This document shows positions 14,001-29,000 of a stretch of 64,000 nucleotides of DNA, piece after piece. The DNA comes from Owenia fusiformis (taxonomy: Eukaryota; Annelida; Polychaeta; Sabellida; Oweniidae): NCBI GenBank assembly GCA_903813345.2, contig CAIIXF020000010.1:18983181-19047180 (forward strand), written 5' to 3'. Made by a program: the position numbers and the translations under genes. The notes below the pieces were generated by a model. That model did not search any database and was not told the DNA's origin. It saw only the letters and a program-made list of their open reading frames with translations. Numbering within the stretch: the first letter of the stretch is position 1; every line of letters begins with the position of its first letter.

Positions 14001-17000
14001 ATGTATGTGTGCATGCAATTTGAAGCTTATACAGTTGGGTAATTAGGGAATATTACATAAGCCATTGATTGATTATTGGCGAAAATATCAATTTCCCAAC
14101 AATATCTCATCTATGTTTTCTGTGTGGTATCACATATGTTGAAGATGTACTGCATATTAACAGTATCCAGAAACAAAATTATTGAGAATTTCTTGTCTCA
14201 CAGTATAAAGTCAGACCAATTTGAAGTCTTAGAGAATATCACTTGTTCAGATATTTAGGGAATTTATGAAAATAGAATAACCCATGTAAGAGATACACAT
14301 AACTTTTTGAGACAATTATATTTACACCAAAGGGCAGTCACAGAAGGGAATTATCTTCATAGCCGTTTGATTCTCATTATACTCTTGAAAGCAAATGTTT
14401 CGAACTCTCATTTTTCTGAAAATTATGAAATTCATAATTTCCTGTGAAGGGCATTGTCTAATTGGTATAATGAACTACATCATACATACATATTGTATAT
14501 TGAATGAAATCTTTTTTCTCTTAAGCTTTTTGAGTTTGAAGCAACAAGAACGTGCCCATACCATACCAAAACTGAAATTATAGAAAATTGTAAACTTTCA
14601 TAAGCATGAATAATATTTTCTAGATTTGTTAAGGAACTTTCTAGAAATGTGAAGGAACCAATTGATTATAACATATCTTGAGAACAAAGCACCCATTTTA
14701 AATTTATATCCGTTGAACCAATATTTTGGCTATGGATTTACTTGTAATTGAAGTCTGTGAGTGACGTTTAAGTGGTCCTGCAATATTTTCAACTTGTTGT
14801 AGAAACAATGCATGCCATATGGGCAATTTATCTTTTAGAAAATATGCTCACCCCTAGCAAATTACCCATAGTAAATATGAAATAAAAAATGGTGTTTTGA
14901 AATATTAAATACCTATATTAAATACTTATATATATATATACACAGACCTACAGACCTCGGTAGATATATTATATTAGCTTTGGGATGATCCCAATATCCT
15001 GAACCTCATATAGGATAATCTATATATATTTTTAGTAAGTTAACATGCTTGCCAGTTCACTTACTCTTTTGAGATGATTGACTTGACTCACTTAAAATAG
15101 ATTACATCATCAAACAAAGATTTATCAAACCACTACTATTACAGTATTTAAAATGAATCATGTATCCTTCAATTATTTTGGCCTCTGGGTGTGGCATGAG
15201 AACATTATAAGTGGTTTACCAGCCTATATGTAGTTCTCTTCATTTCATTGTATTCTAGCAGTCCAGATGTTTTTTCAGTTGAAACCTTTCAAGTCTTAAA
15301 GTATTTCCATGCCAGCACTCATAATAAACTGGACAGCAGCTTAGTGTATTAGGAAACTAACCCTATTAAGTATGAATGTCTCTCCAGAAAAATATCTTTT
15401 AAGATGTCCCACAGATATGCCACAGTGATATTAGCCTCGTAAATAATGAATTTTTCTGATAAAAACATTTTCTGTATATTTCAGGTTCATACTGTGGCAA
15501 CAATGGACTTCCTGCTCCAACAGGACTATGTGACCCAGGGTACTACTGTCCTGAGGGCCAGAATGTTAGTGCACCCATAGACTATATGTACCCCTGGACA
15601 CTTTTGTGAGAGTGGATCCGCCACAGAGTTGGCTTGCCCAGCAGGCTCATACCAGGATGAATTTGGAAAGGTATTTTAGGAGTTTATGTTATACGTTCTT
15701 GTCTTCATGACTTCTTGAGTCCTGTAAGATCTTCTGTTACCTCACACTTGGGAAAAGTTTGGGGGAATGAGAGCTCTGTGAAAAGTTTGGGGGAATGAGA
15801 GCTGGGTGAAAAGTTTTGGGGAATGAGAGCTGGGTGAAAAGTTTGGGGGGATAAGATCTGGATTTTTATCAAATAGGACTGTCTAATTTATTTACATGTA
15901 ATTAACAAATATGAAAATAATTTGTATTGAATTTTTCTGAAACTGTTTCACAGCACTTTATAATCACAATCTCAACTTGGATTAGTCTTTATTGTCTGTA
16001 TAAAGGCAGATAAGAGATAATCGTTTCACAGTTTTGCAAAAAATGTGTTGTAAGCTTATAAAACCAAAGTTACTATGATAGCTTTTGTACCAGAAAATGT
16101 TGGACTGTGTAAATTCTCATTTAGAATGGTCACCTTAAGTCATATTAATGCAATGAAATGATACCGTCTCCTGACTCCGACAAACCCTTCAATTCAGCAT
16201 GCTATACCTTGTTGGATAAGATGTAATAAGTGGCTAAGTATACTTCCGCACATATTGATTACCTCGGCATATATTGATTGTAAAGCTTTGACCGTCTTTT
16301 GTTATTCTCTATTTGTAAAGGCTATTATAGCCAGTTGCCCTAGTTAGCTGTGCCATTATGTACGGGGTGACCCCAACGCAAACCTCTGATTTGAGAATAA
16401 CTCTCCATTATTGTGTTAATGTTTTCGAATTTTCTTGTGTAGAATTTTTGTACAATGTGTGGAACAATGACACATGCTCTTGCTCAAAATCATTGAAAAA
16501 TCAGAATCTAAGGGTGTCAGTATTTTCCATCAGGCAAGTGACATCATCATTATTTTCCAACGAACGAAATTTTAGGGGGAAAGAATGAAGCTGACCATCC
16601 ATCCTTCTGTTCGTCTGTCCGTCAGTCCAATCGTGCGTCTGAGTCACATTTTTGGGTCACCCTGTATTTTCCAAATAGCACACCTACATTAGATGTGATT
16701 ATGTTCTAAATATTTAGTTTTGTGAAGCAGTAAAAGCTCTTCTATTATTTAGTTTTGTGAAGCAGTAAAAGCTCTTCTATTTTTGTACTTTAATCACATT
16801 ACTTTATTATTATAAAGGATGAGAAGTTTTCCTATAGGGTACACATATACAGTAGAACCTAAGTAGAACACCATTAATTTCTCTGAAAGTATTTTATCTA
16901 ATTAACATCAGTAAGAAGGTGTTCCACTTACAAAGTTATTCCACTTTAGGTTCAATAAATATTAAGTCAATGTCTTACAGGACTGAAAGGTGTTCTACTT

Positions 17001-20000
17001 ATAGAGTTTCAATAATCATATCTTTGGTCATGGGCTTGAACTTCCCATCATAAGTTAAGATGAATCATAGACCAATGTCCATCATAGAATTCCTATTTTG
17101 GGGCTCACCATGCAAGGATAGACAGGAGTCTTAAAAGCTTACTACACATGGTCAACATATTCTACAATATTTATTTTTCTATTATTCCTCTAATTTAAAT
17201 TAGGGTTCAGGGGTTTCACTTGAATTTCTCATAGCGGGCTAAATCAATGAAAACAACAGGCTAAATTAATAGAAATCATAAAAACAACTGTTTTGTGAAA
17301 ACAACCAGTGAAGCTTATGAAACCCCTGATCTACCCTCTCTTCAATCTATCTGTCTTTCCATCCACCAGGCCTATCTGTCCACCACCTCTGAAAACAAAT
17401 TTGTTCGTTTGATTGCCTTAATTGAATGGGAGATTTAGAACTGCAATTGTTTATATAAGCAGGGGCATTTGGTAACTGGACCTGTATAAAATAATATTTA
17501 TACTACAATGGGTTTAACCAAATCACAAAATCTTGAATAAAGAATGACTCAGTTTAGAATATTCAGGATAAAAGTCTGCAATTAAAACCGAGCTGGACTT
17601 TCGATAACTCTTCACTCCTTAGCAGTCTGGAATTAAGTACATGAGCTTCTCCCTCTTGCTCAAAATGTTTCAATTTGGAACTTTGTTGATGTGAAAGGGA
17701 ACCAAAATGCTTTACTTAATCAGATTATAATGTCACCGCCAGAAGTGGTGACATATTGTTATTGTACATATAATACACAATGGATTTTTAATTTAAACTA
17801 AACATTTCAAATCTGAACTTTTGCACGTTTTGTTCACATTGGTCCTGTGGCCTCTCTTCAAAAGATTTGGAAACATTTCACAATGTATTTACTTTTAAGA
17901 TCAATAAATGCTACGCCAAATATGAAAGGCAGACTGCTACACCATCTTTTTTATGAACATTCTATTCCCGAAGCCTATTAGTGAAACCATAACATTGGCA
18001 ATGATCCCTGTTTCCCAACTAGTTACTTTGATGTGAATAAAATAGAGTAACTAATTGGGGCACAGTGTATGATGACATTAATATTAAGCTTATACTTAAG
18101 TCACAAAGAGTTTTTACAATAGTTTAACTTATTAAGTTAGTTAATTAATGATGAAAGGAAAGAATGAGCTGACATGTGAGGGATTACAGTGTACATTATG
18201 CTCTCAGTACACTTGAAGATTAATATAGGTGAAAATCAATGTCCTAATGCTTAATGATAAATTATTATATGACATCAATCGAGGCTGAGGAAATCTATAA
18301 TTTAGAATGTTATGTCAATTGCACGTGGCACGTAAATTGTACCATGCTTTTTAAATGTCAGGTCTCCCTGACAATTTCATGATAAAATTTGACACAGTTA
18401 TATTAACATCTCTGAACGATCTAATGCCAAGAATACTTCAAATTGGAGATTCGTAATGTTTTACTTCATTTTGGACAGTATTGAACAGTTCGATCGGGTT
18501 GAATTCAGGTCCGTGGACAAGAAGATTGACCTCCTGGGCTCAATCTTGGGAACGCTTCACAAAAAGAGACCCAGAGCAACACGTTTTTATTGGCCTAATG
18601 TACTGTAATAATATTGAATATGACTCAAGTGAATAACGATAATCAGCCATAATTATTAATATGGCAACAGATATATCTGGAAAGACTTAAGGCGGCCGGA
18701 AATTCAATAGCCAGACAATATTTGAAATGACGTTAAAAGTTCAATTGTTCAAGCAAAAATCTGTATTTTATTGACAGTGTAGTGTTTTTGAAAAAAGCCC
18801 GTCAAAATCATAAAATTGGAAATTTTGATAAAATATTTATTTTCCATGTTAGAAATTGTCTCTAGAATAAAATATGAAAATTTCAATAAGAATGGTTGTT
18901 CTATTGCAAATATAGAGTAAAAAGACGACTGCATCATACAACCTGTCCGGGGTACTATATTATATTATTTAGAGCTCTACATTAAATTGGTAATTTGTAT
19001 ATTGACCTTTTTTCAGGCTGTCTGTAAGGATTGCCCAGAGGGTTTCTATTGTGATGCAACCACCCAGAATGACACAATCTGTAGTCATGGTGTCCAGAAC
19101 CCACTTGAATGTCCATCTGGTCACTTCTGCCCCAATGGTACTAAATTCGCTCTGGAGTTCCCATGCCCTGCTGGAACATTCAACAATGTTACACAGTTAA
19201 AGGCTGAAGCAGAGTGCCTGCCATGCACAGGTGGCCAGTACTGTGAAACAACTGGACTTACCAACCCTACTGGACCATGTCTCGAGGGCTATTACTGTAC
19301 TCTGGGGGCAGCGATACAGAATCCTTTGGATAATGTGACTGGGTCTGTTTGTCCCCCAGGGTCTTATTGTGAGGGAGGCTCCCCCAGCCCAACCCCCTGT
19401 CCAGCAGGCACATATACACCATCTGAAGGTAAGACATGGTTTTGGAAATATTGAGACTTGCCATGTACTAGATCATGGTAATCATGTAGAAACTAAACTA
19501 GGAGTTCTCTAATCTATTGTTCTTGGAAACATCATTGAACTTCTGATGTAGAGTAAAACCTGTGAAGTTAAACACCTCTTTTAGTTAAACACCTGTTAAA
19601 CAGTGGAACTTTGAGGTGCTGAAGATGTTGCACTCTCACAGGTTGTACTGTACATGTATACTGCACTGAGTTTACATTTTATTTTGTGAGTGCATTCATG
19701 GTATATATTCTAAGTGGCACCAAAGAGTAGAGAGTGTTAAAGCAAACTTCTGAATTCATTTTTTAGAATTACAAAAACATTAATTCCAAATAACTTTAAA
19801 AAGCATAATTTAGAGTGATACCTTTAAGATACAGTTTCTTGACACATATATTGTATTTGTTACAGGTGTTCGTAATTCAGCTGAGTGCACAGGTTGTGAC
19901 CCTGGCAAGTACTGCGCGAGTCCAGGATTGGTTCAGCCTACTGGCAATTGTACTGCTGGCTATTTCTGTGCTGGAAATGCCTCCGTATCAGCTCCAATAG

Positions 20001-23000
20001 ATGGAATAACAGGAGATAAATGCCCCGTGGGCTTGTACTGCCCTGAAGGAAGCCCTCAACCCATCACTTGTGAACCAGGTATGGAAATATAGATTTGTGG
20101 AATATACAAGCATAAAACCTGTAAATGAAGTTTCTTTGATGATTTCTACCAACTGGTAAAATATAGTTTTCCGTTACATGTATATCACTATTAACTTTCA
20201 TGGTCCATTGTCAAGCATTGGTTATAAATTCTCATTGCCAAAGACTTTGCACTGCCAAGCCCTTTGCTTGTAAATTCTTATTGCATTGCACTTATAATGT
20301 TGGTTATAATTTGCGGATATTTGTGTTTATAGGTACCTTTACTGATACAGACACTAACAGTGAGTGTTTATTGTGTACACCCGGGCACTACTGCATCACA
20401 GGAACCAATCCTCAAGACTGCCCCGCAGGATTCTATTGCCCAGAGGGTACTGGTCATGTTTGGCAGTCCTGCCCTGCTGGGACATTTAGTGCCAATGTAG
20501 GCCTAGCGAATAGCTCCCAGTGTACACAGTGTACTACAGGCTTCTATTGTTCTGAGACTAATGCTACAACTGTCACAGGACCATGTGATCCTGGGTTCTT
20601 CTGTCGCAGTGGCTCTGATGCTCAACAGCCCACTGGGCTCACAGCTGGTGATGCCGGTGTATGTCCCATGGGGCATTATTGTGAAGCACAGACTGGTGAA
20701 CCCACTGCTTGTCCCCCAGGCACATTTAACAATGATACTGGTCTAGTAAATGAGGCTTCGTGTCAGCAATGCCTCCCAGGCCACTATTGTGACGTTCCAG
20801 GCCTCAGCTTTCCAACAGGACTCTGTGACCCAGGGTTCTATTGCTTCCTGGGATCCAACATCTCAAACCCAACAACCATTGATGCCACAGGTGGCCCATG
20901 CCCAAGTGGCACTTTCTGCTTAGAGGGTTCAAGTATTCCTCAATACTGCCCCGCGGGCTCCTACAGCCCTATAGCGCAGCAAGCAAACTGTACCGTATGT
21001 CCTGCCGGCTATTATTGCCTCAGCGGAAGTAGTAACATCACTGAATGCCCCACTGGACACTACTGCTCTCTAGGAACAGAATTTGACACTCAATATCCAT
21101 GCTTTAATGGGAGCTTTAATAATGCCACCAAGGGCTCCAGTATTGATGACTGTTTGTTGTGTACTCCTGGTTCATATTGCCCTGGCCAGGGTCTAACTGA
21201 ACCAGCAGGTACATGTGCACCTGGATTCTACTGCTCTCTTGGATCATGGGCTTACAAACCAAGTGTATTAGGTAAGCTATATTGTTAAATACATTAGTGA
21301 AAAAACATTCAGTTTCAATATTCCATCTTGTATTTCTTCTCAACTTTATTTTAGATTACGTTTTGCAATATTGGTTAGGAAGCAACTTTTAATTTTCATT
21401 TTTAGGATGGGAGGTCAATCTGATAGTACTTGATTCTATGTATTTCTCCTTTCCAGGTAATGACACTGGATCAGCTTGCAACTGCCCGGCTCAATCAATA
21501 GGGGGCATGTGTGTAGCTGGTGAATACTGCCCCGCTGGTTCAGCCGCCCCTGTGCCATGTGACCCAGGCTTTCATTGTTTAACGGACGAATTGGATGCTG
21601 TCAGTGGACCATGTCAGGCTGGATATTTCTGCAATGGAAGTACTATATTACCTAACCCTGTTGACGAGACAACAGGGGATATATGCCCTAAAGGTCATTA
21701 CTGCCCAGAACAAAGTTCTGCACCTATAGCATGTGATCCTGGTTACTATAGCAATGCATTCGCCAATCAGAATGTGTCAAATTGTTTGCTGTGTACGGCA
21801 GGAATGTATTGTTCTAGCTATGGGTTACCACTACCTGATGATCAATGTGATGAAGGTAGGCTTTGGTCATTATTAAATACATGTAATCGTTAAGCACATT
21901 CTGGTACTGTCTAATAAATAGTATTTGTGAATATATCGGTTGAAACTTAAGATAACGAGGTTGAACAAAGATTATTGGACAAATCATTTACAAATAAATC
22001 GTGAGCTGTAAATAGCAATACATTATAATATGTACAGTGTATTACAAAACCTAAATTTGAGTGAAAAGATTTACGAAGAAAAAAAAATTTAAATCCCTTG
22101 GAGAGTTATAACTTGTAAATGAACTGTATAGTGACTGATACTAGTAAATGAATTCCCTAATTTTCATGTTTTCAGGCTGGTTTTGTCCGGAAGGTGAAAC
22201 AACACCTCAACCCCCTGGAAAACAATGTTTAGCTGGGCACAGGTGCCCAAGAGGAAGTCCCATGCAGTACCCCTGTGAGTCTGGAGAATACCAACCCCTC
22301 CCTGGAGAAGGGGAGTGTCTATCCTGTCCCCCAGGGAAATACTGTGACCGCAATGATGCAATTTCTGAGAATCAAAGTGGTGCTGGGGCCCCCTCTCATG
22401 GTGTTGTGACCCCCAAAGATTGCCCAGCTGGATTCTACTGTCCAAATGGAACCGAAACTGCAAGAGCTAATCCATGCCCCGTTGGAACATATAGTAACAC
22501 CACAATGTTAGAGAATGCTACAGAATGTCGGTTATGTCCTCAGGGCCATTACTGTGAGGCTGTTAACATTACAGAACCAACTGGACTCTGCAGTCCTGGT
22601 TTCTATTGTGTCCTAGGTGCTATCAACCCTATACCAGCTGATGCCTCAGAGGGTGGTGGCCCTTGCCCCCAGGGAACATACTGCGCTGAAGGCTGGGACT
22701 GGCCTACCCCATGTCCTAAAGGGACATATGGTGATAGGGCTGAGCTCCCTGGCTTGTCTGACTGTACTTTGTGTCCCCCTGGTGAATTCTGCGCCCAGAG
22801 TGGCCTATCAGCTTCCAATGGATCATGCCTTGGTGGGTTCTATTGTAGCAACGCGTCACAATCAGCTAACCCAGTAGGAGAGCTATACGGAGATGAGTGC
22901 CCCGCTGGGTACTTCTGTCCAGAAGGTAGCTATATGCCCATTGCATGTCCTCCTGGTACATACAACCCCAACAAGCAGATGGTGGATGATACAGCATGTA

Positions 23001-26000
23001 ATCCCTGTGATGCTGGTATGTATTGTGGTGGGAGTGGACTAGCTAATGTATCAGGCCCCTGTGACGCAGGATTCTACTGTACAGGTGGTAGTAACACATC
23101 AGCACCAACAGATGGCACCACTGGTGATATCTGCCCAGCTGGGTCAGCATGCCCTGAAGGTTCCTCTATTCACAAGTTCTGTGAAAATGGCACTTATACT
23201 AATCACACTGGTGCATCTGTTTGCTATGAATGTCCTCCTGGATTTTATTGTACCAATAGAGACCGGGCTGATGAGTGCCCCACAGGACACTACTGCCCAC
23301 CTGGAACTGGGGCTGATATCATGCCTTGTCCAGCGGGCACATACAACCCAATCACTGGGCTACACAACATAACAGAGTGTACTCAATGTGATGGTGGGAG
23401 CTATTGTCTGACCCCTGGCCTGAGCGCAGTCTCCGGGAACTGTACCCAGGGATATTATTGCACCTCAGGAGTGGATCTAGCCACACCCACTGGAGGCCAC
23501 ACTGGAATTGGAGATATATGCCCCACTGGATATTATTGCCCAGGTGGCACCACTGAACCTATTCCTTGTGCCCCAGGGACATATGCGTAAGTGACATACA
23601 ATCAAATTAGCTATCTACATTGGTTGGAAAACATAGATTTGCATTTAGAAATTGCGAACATAAAACATTTATTCACCCAAGTTAGCATACAATACATATT
23701 AATTTCAATTTTCAACTTCAAAGCGAGATGCAGATGTGAGACACTTATTTACCGATATGTTATTATTTCAGGGAAAATGAGGGTCAACCTCTGTGTAATG
23801 CTTGCCCTGCTGGGTACTACTGTCTTGTCAACTCTACCACTTACACACACCAGGTGTGCCCAAGTGGGTACTACTGCCCACAGGGTACCAGACACTCCTT
23901 TGAGTTTCCCTGTCCAAAAGGCAGCTACAATCCAGCTACACAGAGCACAGGGCCTGAGGATTGCTTGGCGTGTCCTCCAGGAGAATATTGTGAAAGTAAG
24001 CTGATAAACCAATGTACTTTTCAGGATTTTTCTTGAACCCCACCTATTCTGTCCATGAATTGTCAGAACTTGTCAAAATAACCAAGTTTTCCAGAATACT
24101 TGACTAGGTAAAGAATTATCAATTTGAGCCAGTTTGTTTTGATTCAGTATAATATGGTGATTTATTTTTCCAGCTGATGGAATGTCAGCTACAAGTGGTG
24201 ACTGCAGTGCAGGCTGGTATTGCACAGGAGGCTCCTTCCAGAACCAACCAATAGCCAGCTCTAATGTATCTGATTGGTCGGATTGTTCCTGTCCAAATCT
24301 CAACTACACAGGAGGTCGATGCTACCCAGGATACTACTGCCCTATAGGCTCTCATTTCCCAGTATCATGTGATGGAGGTTCATATTGTGGAACTTATGGT
24401 ATGATTAGCTCTTTCAAAATGACGTTATAAGTAATCAGATGAAAATATCATGGACTGATCACTGCAATCTCTCAAAATGAAACCAGATATGTACTCGTAC
24501 CTTGGAAGAGTAAAAACTTGTTAGTGTCAAAAACAGATGGCTTTTTAAACTCCCTACCCCACATAGTTAAATATTGAGAAATTAGCTGATCATACATTAA
24601 ATGATCTCTGTTTTTGAAGCAATAATAAGTATTGAACGTATTTCCTTTCAGGGCTTGCCTTACCAACAGATCTTTGTGATGCGGGCTACTACTGTGATGG
24701 AAATGCCTCAGAAGCCAATCCAGCTGACAAGATATGTCCGCCAGGATATTACTGTGAGAGTGGATCAGCAACACCAACCCCATGCCCTGCGGGTACATTT
24801 TCTAATGACGAGGGGAATGTGAATGTGACTGACTGCCAGCCTTGTACTCCAGGATATTACTGTAGTGGCACGGCCAACACAAATGTATCAGGTACACTTA
24901 TTCTCAATTTCAATTCATTTCATAAATAATATGTAAGCACATAGCCATAAGGGAAATAAAGTATTTCTGGAGCTGATTGAAAAATTGATATCCATTTCTG
25001 ATAAAATGGTAGCACATGGGTGAGGGCTTTTTCTGCTTCCATATATATTGAATTACATTTTCTAAAATGAAATTTTTATTGATGAACTTTTGCTTAACTA
25101 TAGGTCCTTGTGCTCCAATGTATTACTGTCCTGCTGGTCAGGATACAGCCACCCCTGTGGAGTACAACTGCACTATTGGCCACTACTGCCCTGGTGAAAC
25201 AGGGCTCCCCATAGCATGCCCCAATGGCACTTATCAGAATGAAGAATCAACCAGTGTGTGTAAGGACTGCCCAGAAGGAAGGTATGTTGTCAAACTTACA
25301 CTACTCAATAAAGATGCCTTAATGCTGGCTCATAAAAAGCTCAACCAGATTAATGAACGAAATATTATCTAAATTGTTGCATTTTTATTGTAAAACACAT
25401 TATTCTCTACATTAAGTCAAGGAATCGTTTGTTTAGGTATTGTGATACAACAGAGTCATCTATAGCATATGGTGTTCCTGGGCACGGAGTAGTGATACCT
25501 AGTGACTGCCCAGCAGGTTACTATTGCCCTCTTAACACTCAGAGTGCCCATCAATACCCTTGCCCACAAGGAACATTCAGCAATGTAACCTTGCTGCAGA
25601 GGGAAGACCAGTGTCTACCATGTACTGGAGGCTATTACTGTGACAGTCTAGGTAAGATAAGTGGCTTTAAGTATGCTGGATTTCATTTTGGTATTGCTCA
25701 ATGCATGTGCCCATTTCAGCATACGTTTTACAGGGTATTTCAGAATTTGGTGTACCCTTTAGGATCAACAAGGGGCTCTCTTCCCAAACTGTCAAATTAC
25801 TTAGCAAATTAGCTGTAAATAATTATGATATCTAGCAATCTTTGAATTTTTTATCTTTTTTAAAAGTTGAATTCAGGAAACATTGAATTAAAAAAATAAT
25901 TGGTTCAGTTGAAAAAAAGCTAAAAGCTATTGCCTGTATCAATGTATAGTCACTACACATTTCAAGTGCAGTTAAAAGGTATATAAAACTGTTATTGTGA

Positions 26001-29000
26001 TTATAGGGCAAACAAGTCCCACCAACCAATGTGACGCAGGATTTGCTTGTGTGTCTGCTGCAAATAGTTCAACGCCAACAGATGGCAGCACAGGCTATGC
26101 TTGTCTCCCAGGTTACTACTGTCCTAAAGGCAGTGACCAGGGCACAAAATGTCCTGCAGGGACTTTCAGTAATAACTATGGACTTGAAAATGTGACAGAG
26201 TGTCAGGATTGCACCCCTGGGATGTACTGCCAGACTGATGGACTAACCACGCCCACTGGCAACTGTACTGCAGGTATGGATTGGTTTATTACATTGATTT
26301 GTAATGAAAATATAAAGTCACTATAATATATATGTAAGCACAAGTGCCAAAAGGGTAAGTATTTCTGATTATTTTGTTTATCCTTAATGAAAATGTATTG
26401 ACATAGTAACAATGCTATATGTCAACGCAACTGCCAAAAGTGAAAAATAAAAAAAGTAGTACACAATATGTGAGAATTTTTTTTATGTTTTCAATCTATG
26501 ACCTTCATCTAAGCACAAAAAACAATGTCGAAGATCCTATTTCCTCACAGTTATGTATCATTCTTGTTTTTTCTTCATATCATTAATTTTTAAAACAAGC
26601 ACTCCAATTATAAGTTAGGTTAGGTCAAATAAATAAAATGAATGACATATCCTCTTAATATGTCTACATTTAAGTGGATAATTTGTGGTTTAACTGCACC
26701 ATGTTTATAGCGGTTAACCTGCACTACTGTACTTGAGCATTTTTTCCAGAATATACAATACACAGTAAAATCTGTATATGTACAGTGGAATATGCCATAG
26801 ATTTTGAAAAATGGTATTACCATTATAATAACATTAGCTCAGTGGGTCTCAAAAAATGATAATAATAATAGCTCAGTGGGTCATAGACTGTGAAAAGAGG
26901 TCCACTTACAAAGCCACATAGAGACTAGAGAGGTGTTTCATATCACAAATTTTATTGTACATATGTCTCATTAACTTTACAAATCTCTTATTAATGTAGG
27001 GCACTACTGTCAACTTGGGGCAATAGATCCCAATCCAGTGGCTCAAAGTTATGGGGATTACTGTTGGGCGGGTCATTATTGCCCAGAAGGGACTGCCACG
27101 CCCCTACCCTGCCCCAGAGGGACATTCCTACCTGATACACAGAGGCAAGATATCAGCCAATGCCTTAACTGTACTGGAGGAAGTTACTGTGAACAACAAG
27201 GCATGACTAATGTCACAGGTAGGTGCATTTTATTTTCCAATATGAGTAGATATACAAGCCACAGTAAGAAATAAAGTCAAGCTCCTCTACTCACTGGTAC
27301 TGCACTATTCAAACGGATCCGTTTCGGTAACAAATAGTCAGAACCTTGAAGTTTTTTTTTTAAGGTTAAGTTTTATTTATTTGCAATAAGATTTTACACT
27401 TGTTAACATACTAGGAAGGCCTAGGTAAAACATTACATTATTGGCCTCCCTTATATAAAATTTGCAAAATTAACATATATTTATAACGGTTCTCAAAACA
27501 TGTGTCCTGTCTTTTGTAAGTGTTACATGGTCCTTATGGGAAATGTAAGGAATGAATGATAATGATTGATGAAAGATGGGTTGAACTTTGTCCTTATTAT
27601 CATGAATTTTTTATAAATAATCAGATGATTTTGTCAATAAGATTTGCTGATAAATTGGTAATTTCTTTGTTACATTCATCTGAAAGTTTACAATCTCCAA
27701 AAAGCATAATCTTGATTTTACTAGCCTTTGTTAAAGTGGCAAAGTTGTTATAATTAAAACTAGGCAGCTCCTTCAGGTTTTGGGTAAAAAAGTTACGATT
27801 TTTCTGACATGCATTTGTGATTTTGTCGTGGAGATTCTGCCTTCAACTCTTAAGATAAAGAGACAAGAAAAATTGTAAAAATTGTACCTTTGAGCCTCAG
27901 ACACGTTGTTACCGAAATGGATCCTTTTCGATAACTAGGTTGGAGAGTGCAGTACCAGTTTCTACTTTATATAAGTAATTGTACTTAATCACTCATCCTA
28001 GTATTCCGTGATTCCGTGTCGCCGCAGAAAAACCGCAGAAATTTGCATTTTCATATTTTTTGCAGAATTTTTGTTTTGGCACGGAATTTCGCAGAAAACA
28101 TGATTTTTCCAGTTGACCAACTCATCTCATATTTGTCACTCACCTAAACACCCAAAGACTCCGCTCGTTTGTTGTCAGATACTTGTGTTTTGTCAGATTT
28201 TCAAGAGGAAATCTGAAATCTGTTTTAAATTCTCGAACTTCCGCCTTTGCACTTAGAGGTAAGACTGCGTCTAACATAATCACGAAATTTGAAACCAATG
28301 ACAGTCCCTCGTAATTGTTTTGCAATAATACGTCTAATATTGTATTCTATTGTATTCTAACGCAAATAATCATGCTTCTTCTTGCGTTTTACTTCGTCAT
28401 ATATAAATAGACGACATCTGAATTCCCTGCATATTGATCTGGAATTTCATAATAGTTCGAATTTCGTGATAGTTCACAAGTGAGCATTTGGTAAGTTTTG
28501 CCGCTAATTAACGTTGCATCTTGTGTTATTACTGCAGTTGTCCATTATCGCCGAATAAAGCAGCATGAGTGGAGTTCAAGAATTGTTTATTTTTGGAGAA
28601 AATTATTGATTTTAGCAAGAATTTCACTTTTTGCACATACTTGTACCACAAAATTTCACTTTTCCCCGTGCCGAATTTGGTGCAGAATTTTAGATTTCAT
28701 GCAGAATTTGGTGCAGAATTTGGCTTTTTCATGCAGAATTTCTGCGCAAAATTTGCATTTTTCTCATGCAGAAAACTAGGATGTGTGCCTAATTATGTTA
28801 CTGAATCTACAGAATATATGTTTAATGTGTTGGAGTCTATGCAATTGTGAAATTTACAGTAATTTGAAATTACAGTAGTAGTGTTGTCCACAGTTTTTCT
28901 CAAAATTCTCATTTTTGCAATTCAGACAGAAGTTTGTCAAAATGTGCCCATTTTTCAAGTGTGTAGTAACAATACTATACTGGTAGAATGCGCAGGGACT

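Larger units (their letters stand above)
5725..15484. other. Intron 3 of the giant gene (9.8 kb)
   Basis: Besides the fucosyltransferase gene it contains a mariner-like MITE with nested foldback (6891-7886), a 16-bp minisatellite (10755-10834), a long-TIR element (11417-12438) and repeat F copy 2 with a hAT-like insertion (12663-13867). 5940-6240 contains a short inverted pair, TCACACAGTGAGCA near 5970 and TGTGTGAGCACA near 6207. The stretches 7890-8150, 9530-10540 and 13870-15480 are AT-rich without recognised content. Confidence 0.7.
15671..19016. other. Intron 4 of the giant gene
   Basis: It holds a 28-bp minisatellite (15752-15862), a mariner-like MITE (16363-16664) and a 35-bp tandem duplication (16712-16782). 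The remainder is AT-rich with nothing recognised. Confidence 0.65.

Noticed and set aside
15485-15670. Programmed ribosomal frameshift in exon 4
   Set aside because: No slippery heptamer or following structure is evident, and the missing bases lie in a TG repeat where a plain deletion or sequencing error is simpler.
20200-20332. In-frame ATG and 44 codons before exon 7 as a gene start
   Set aside because: Exon 6 joins exon 7 at 20333 in phase within a module (CEPG-TFTD), and the upstream codons lack module pattern.
22164-22463. 99-codon minus-strand frame
   Set aside because: Antisense shadow of exon 9.
26833-26882. TAGCTCAGTGGGTC repeats as tRNA A-boxes
   Set aside because: No B-box or cloverleaf follows at tRNA spacing; it is a short local duplication.
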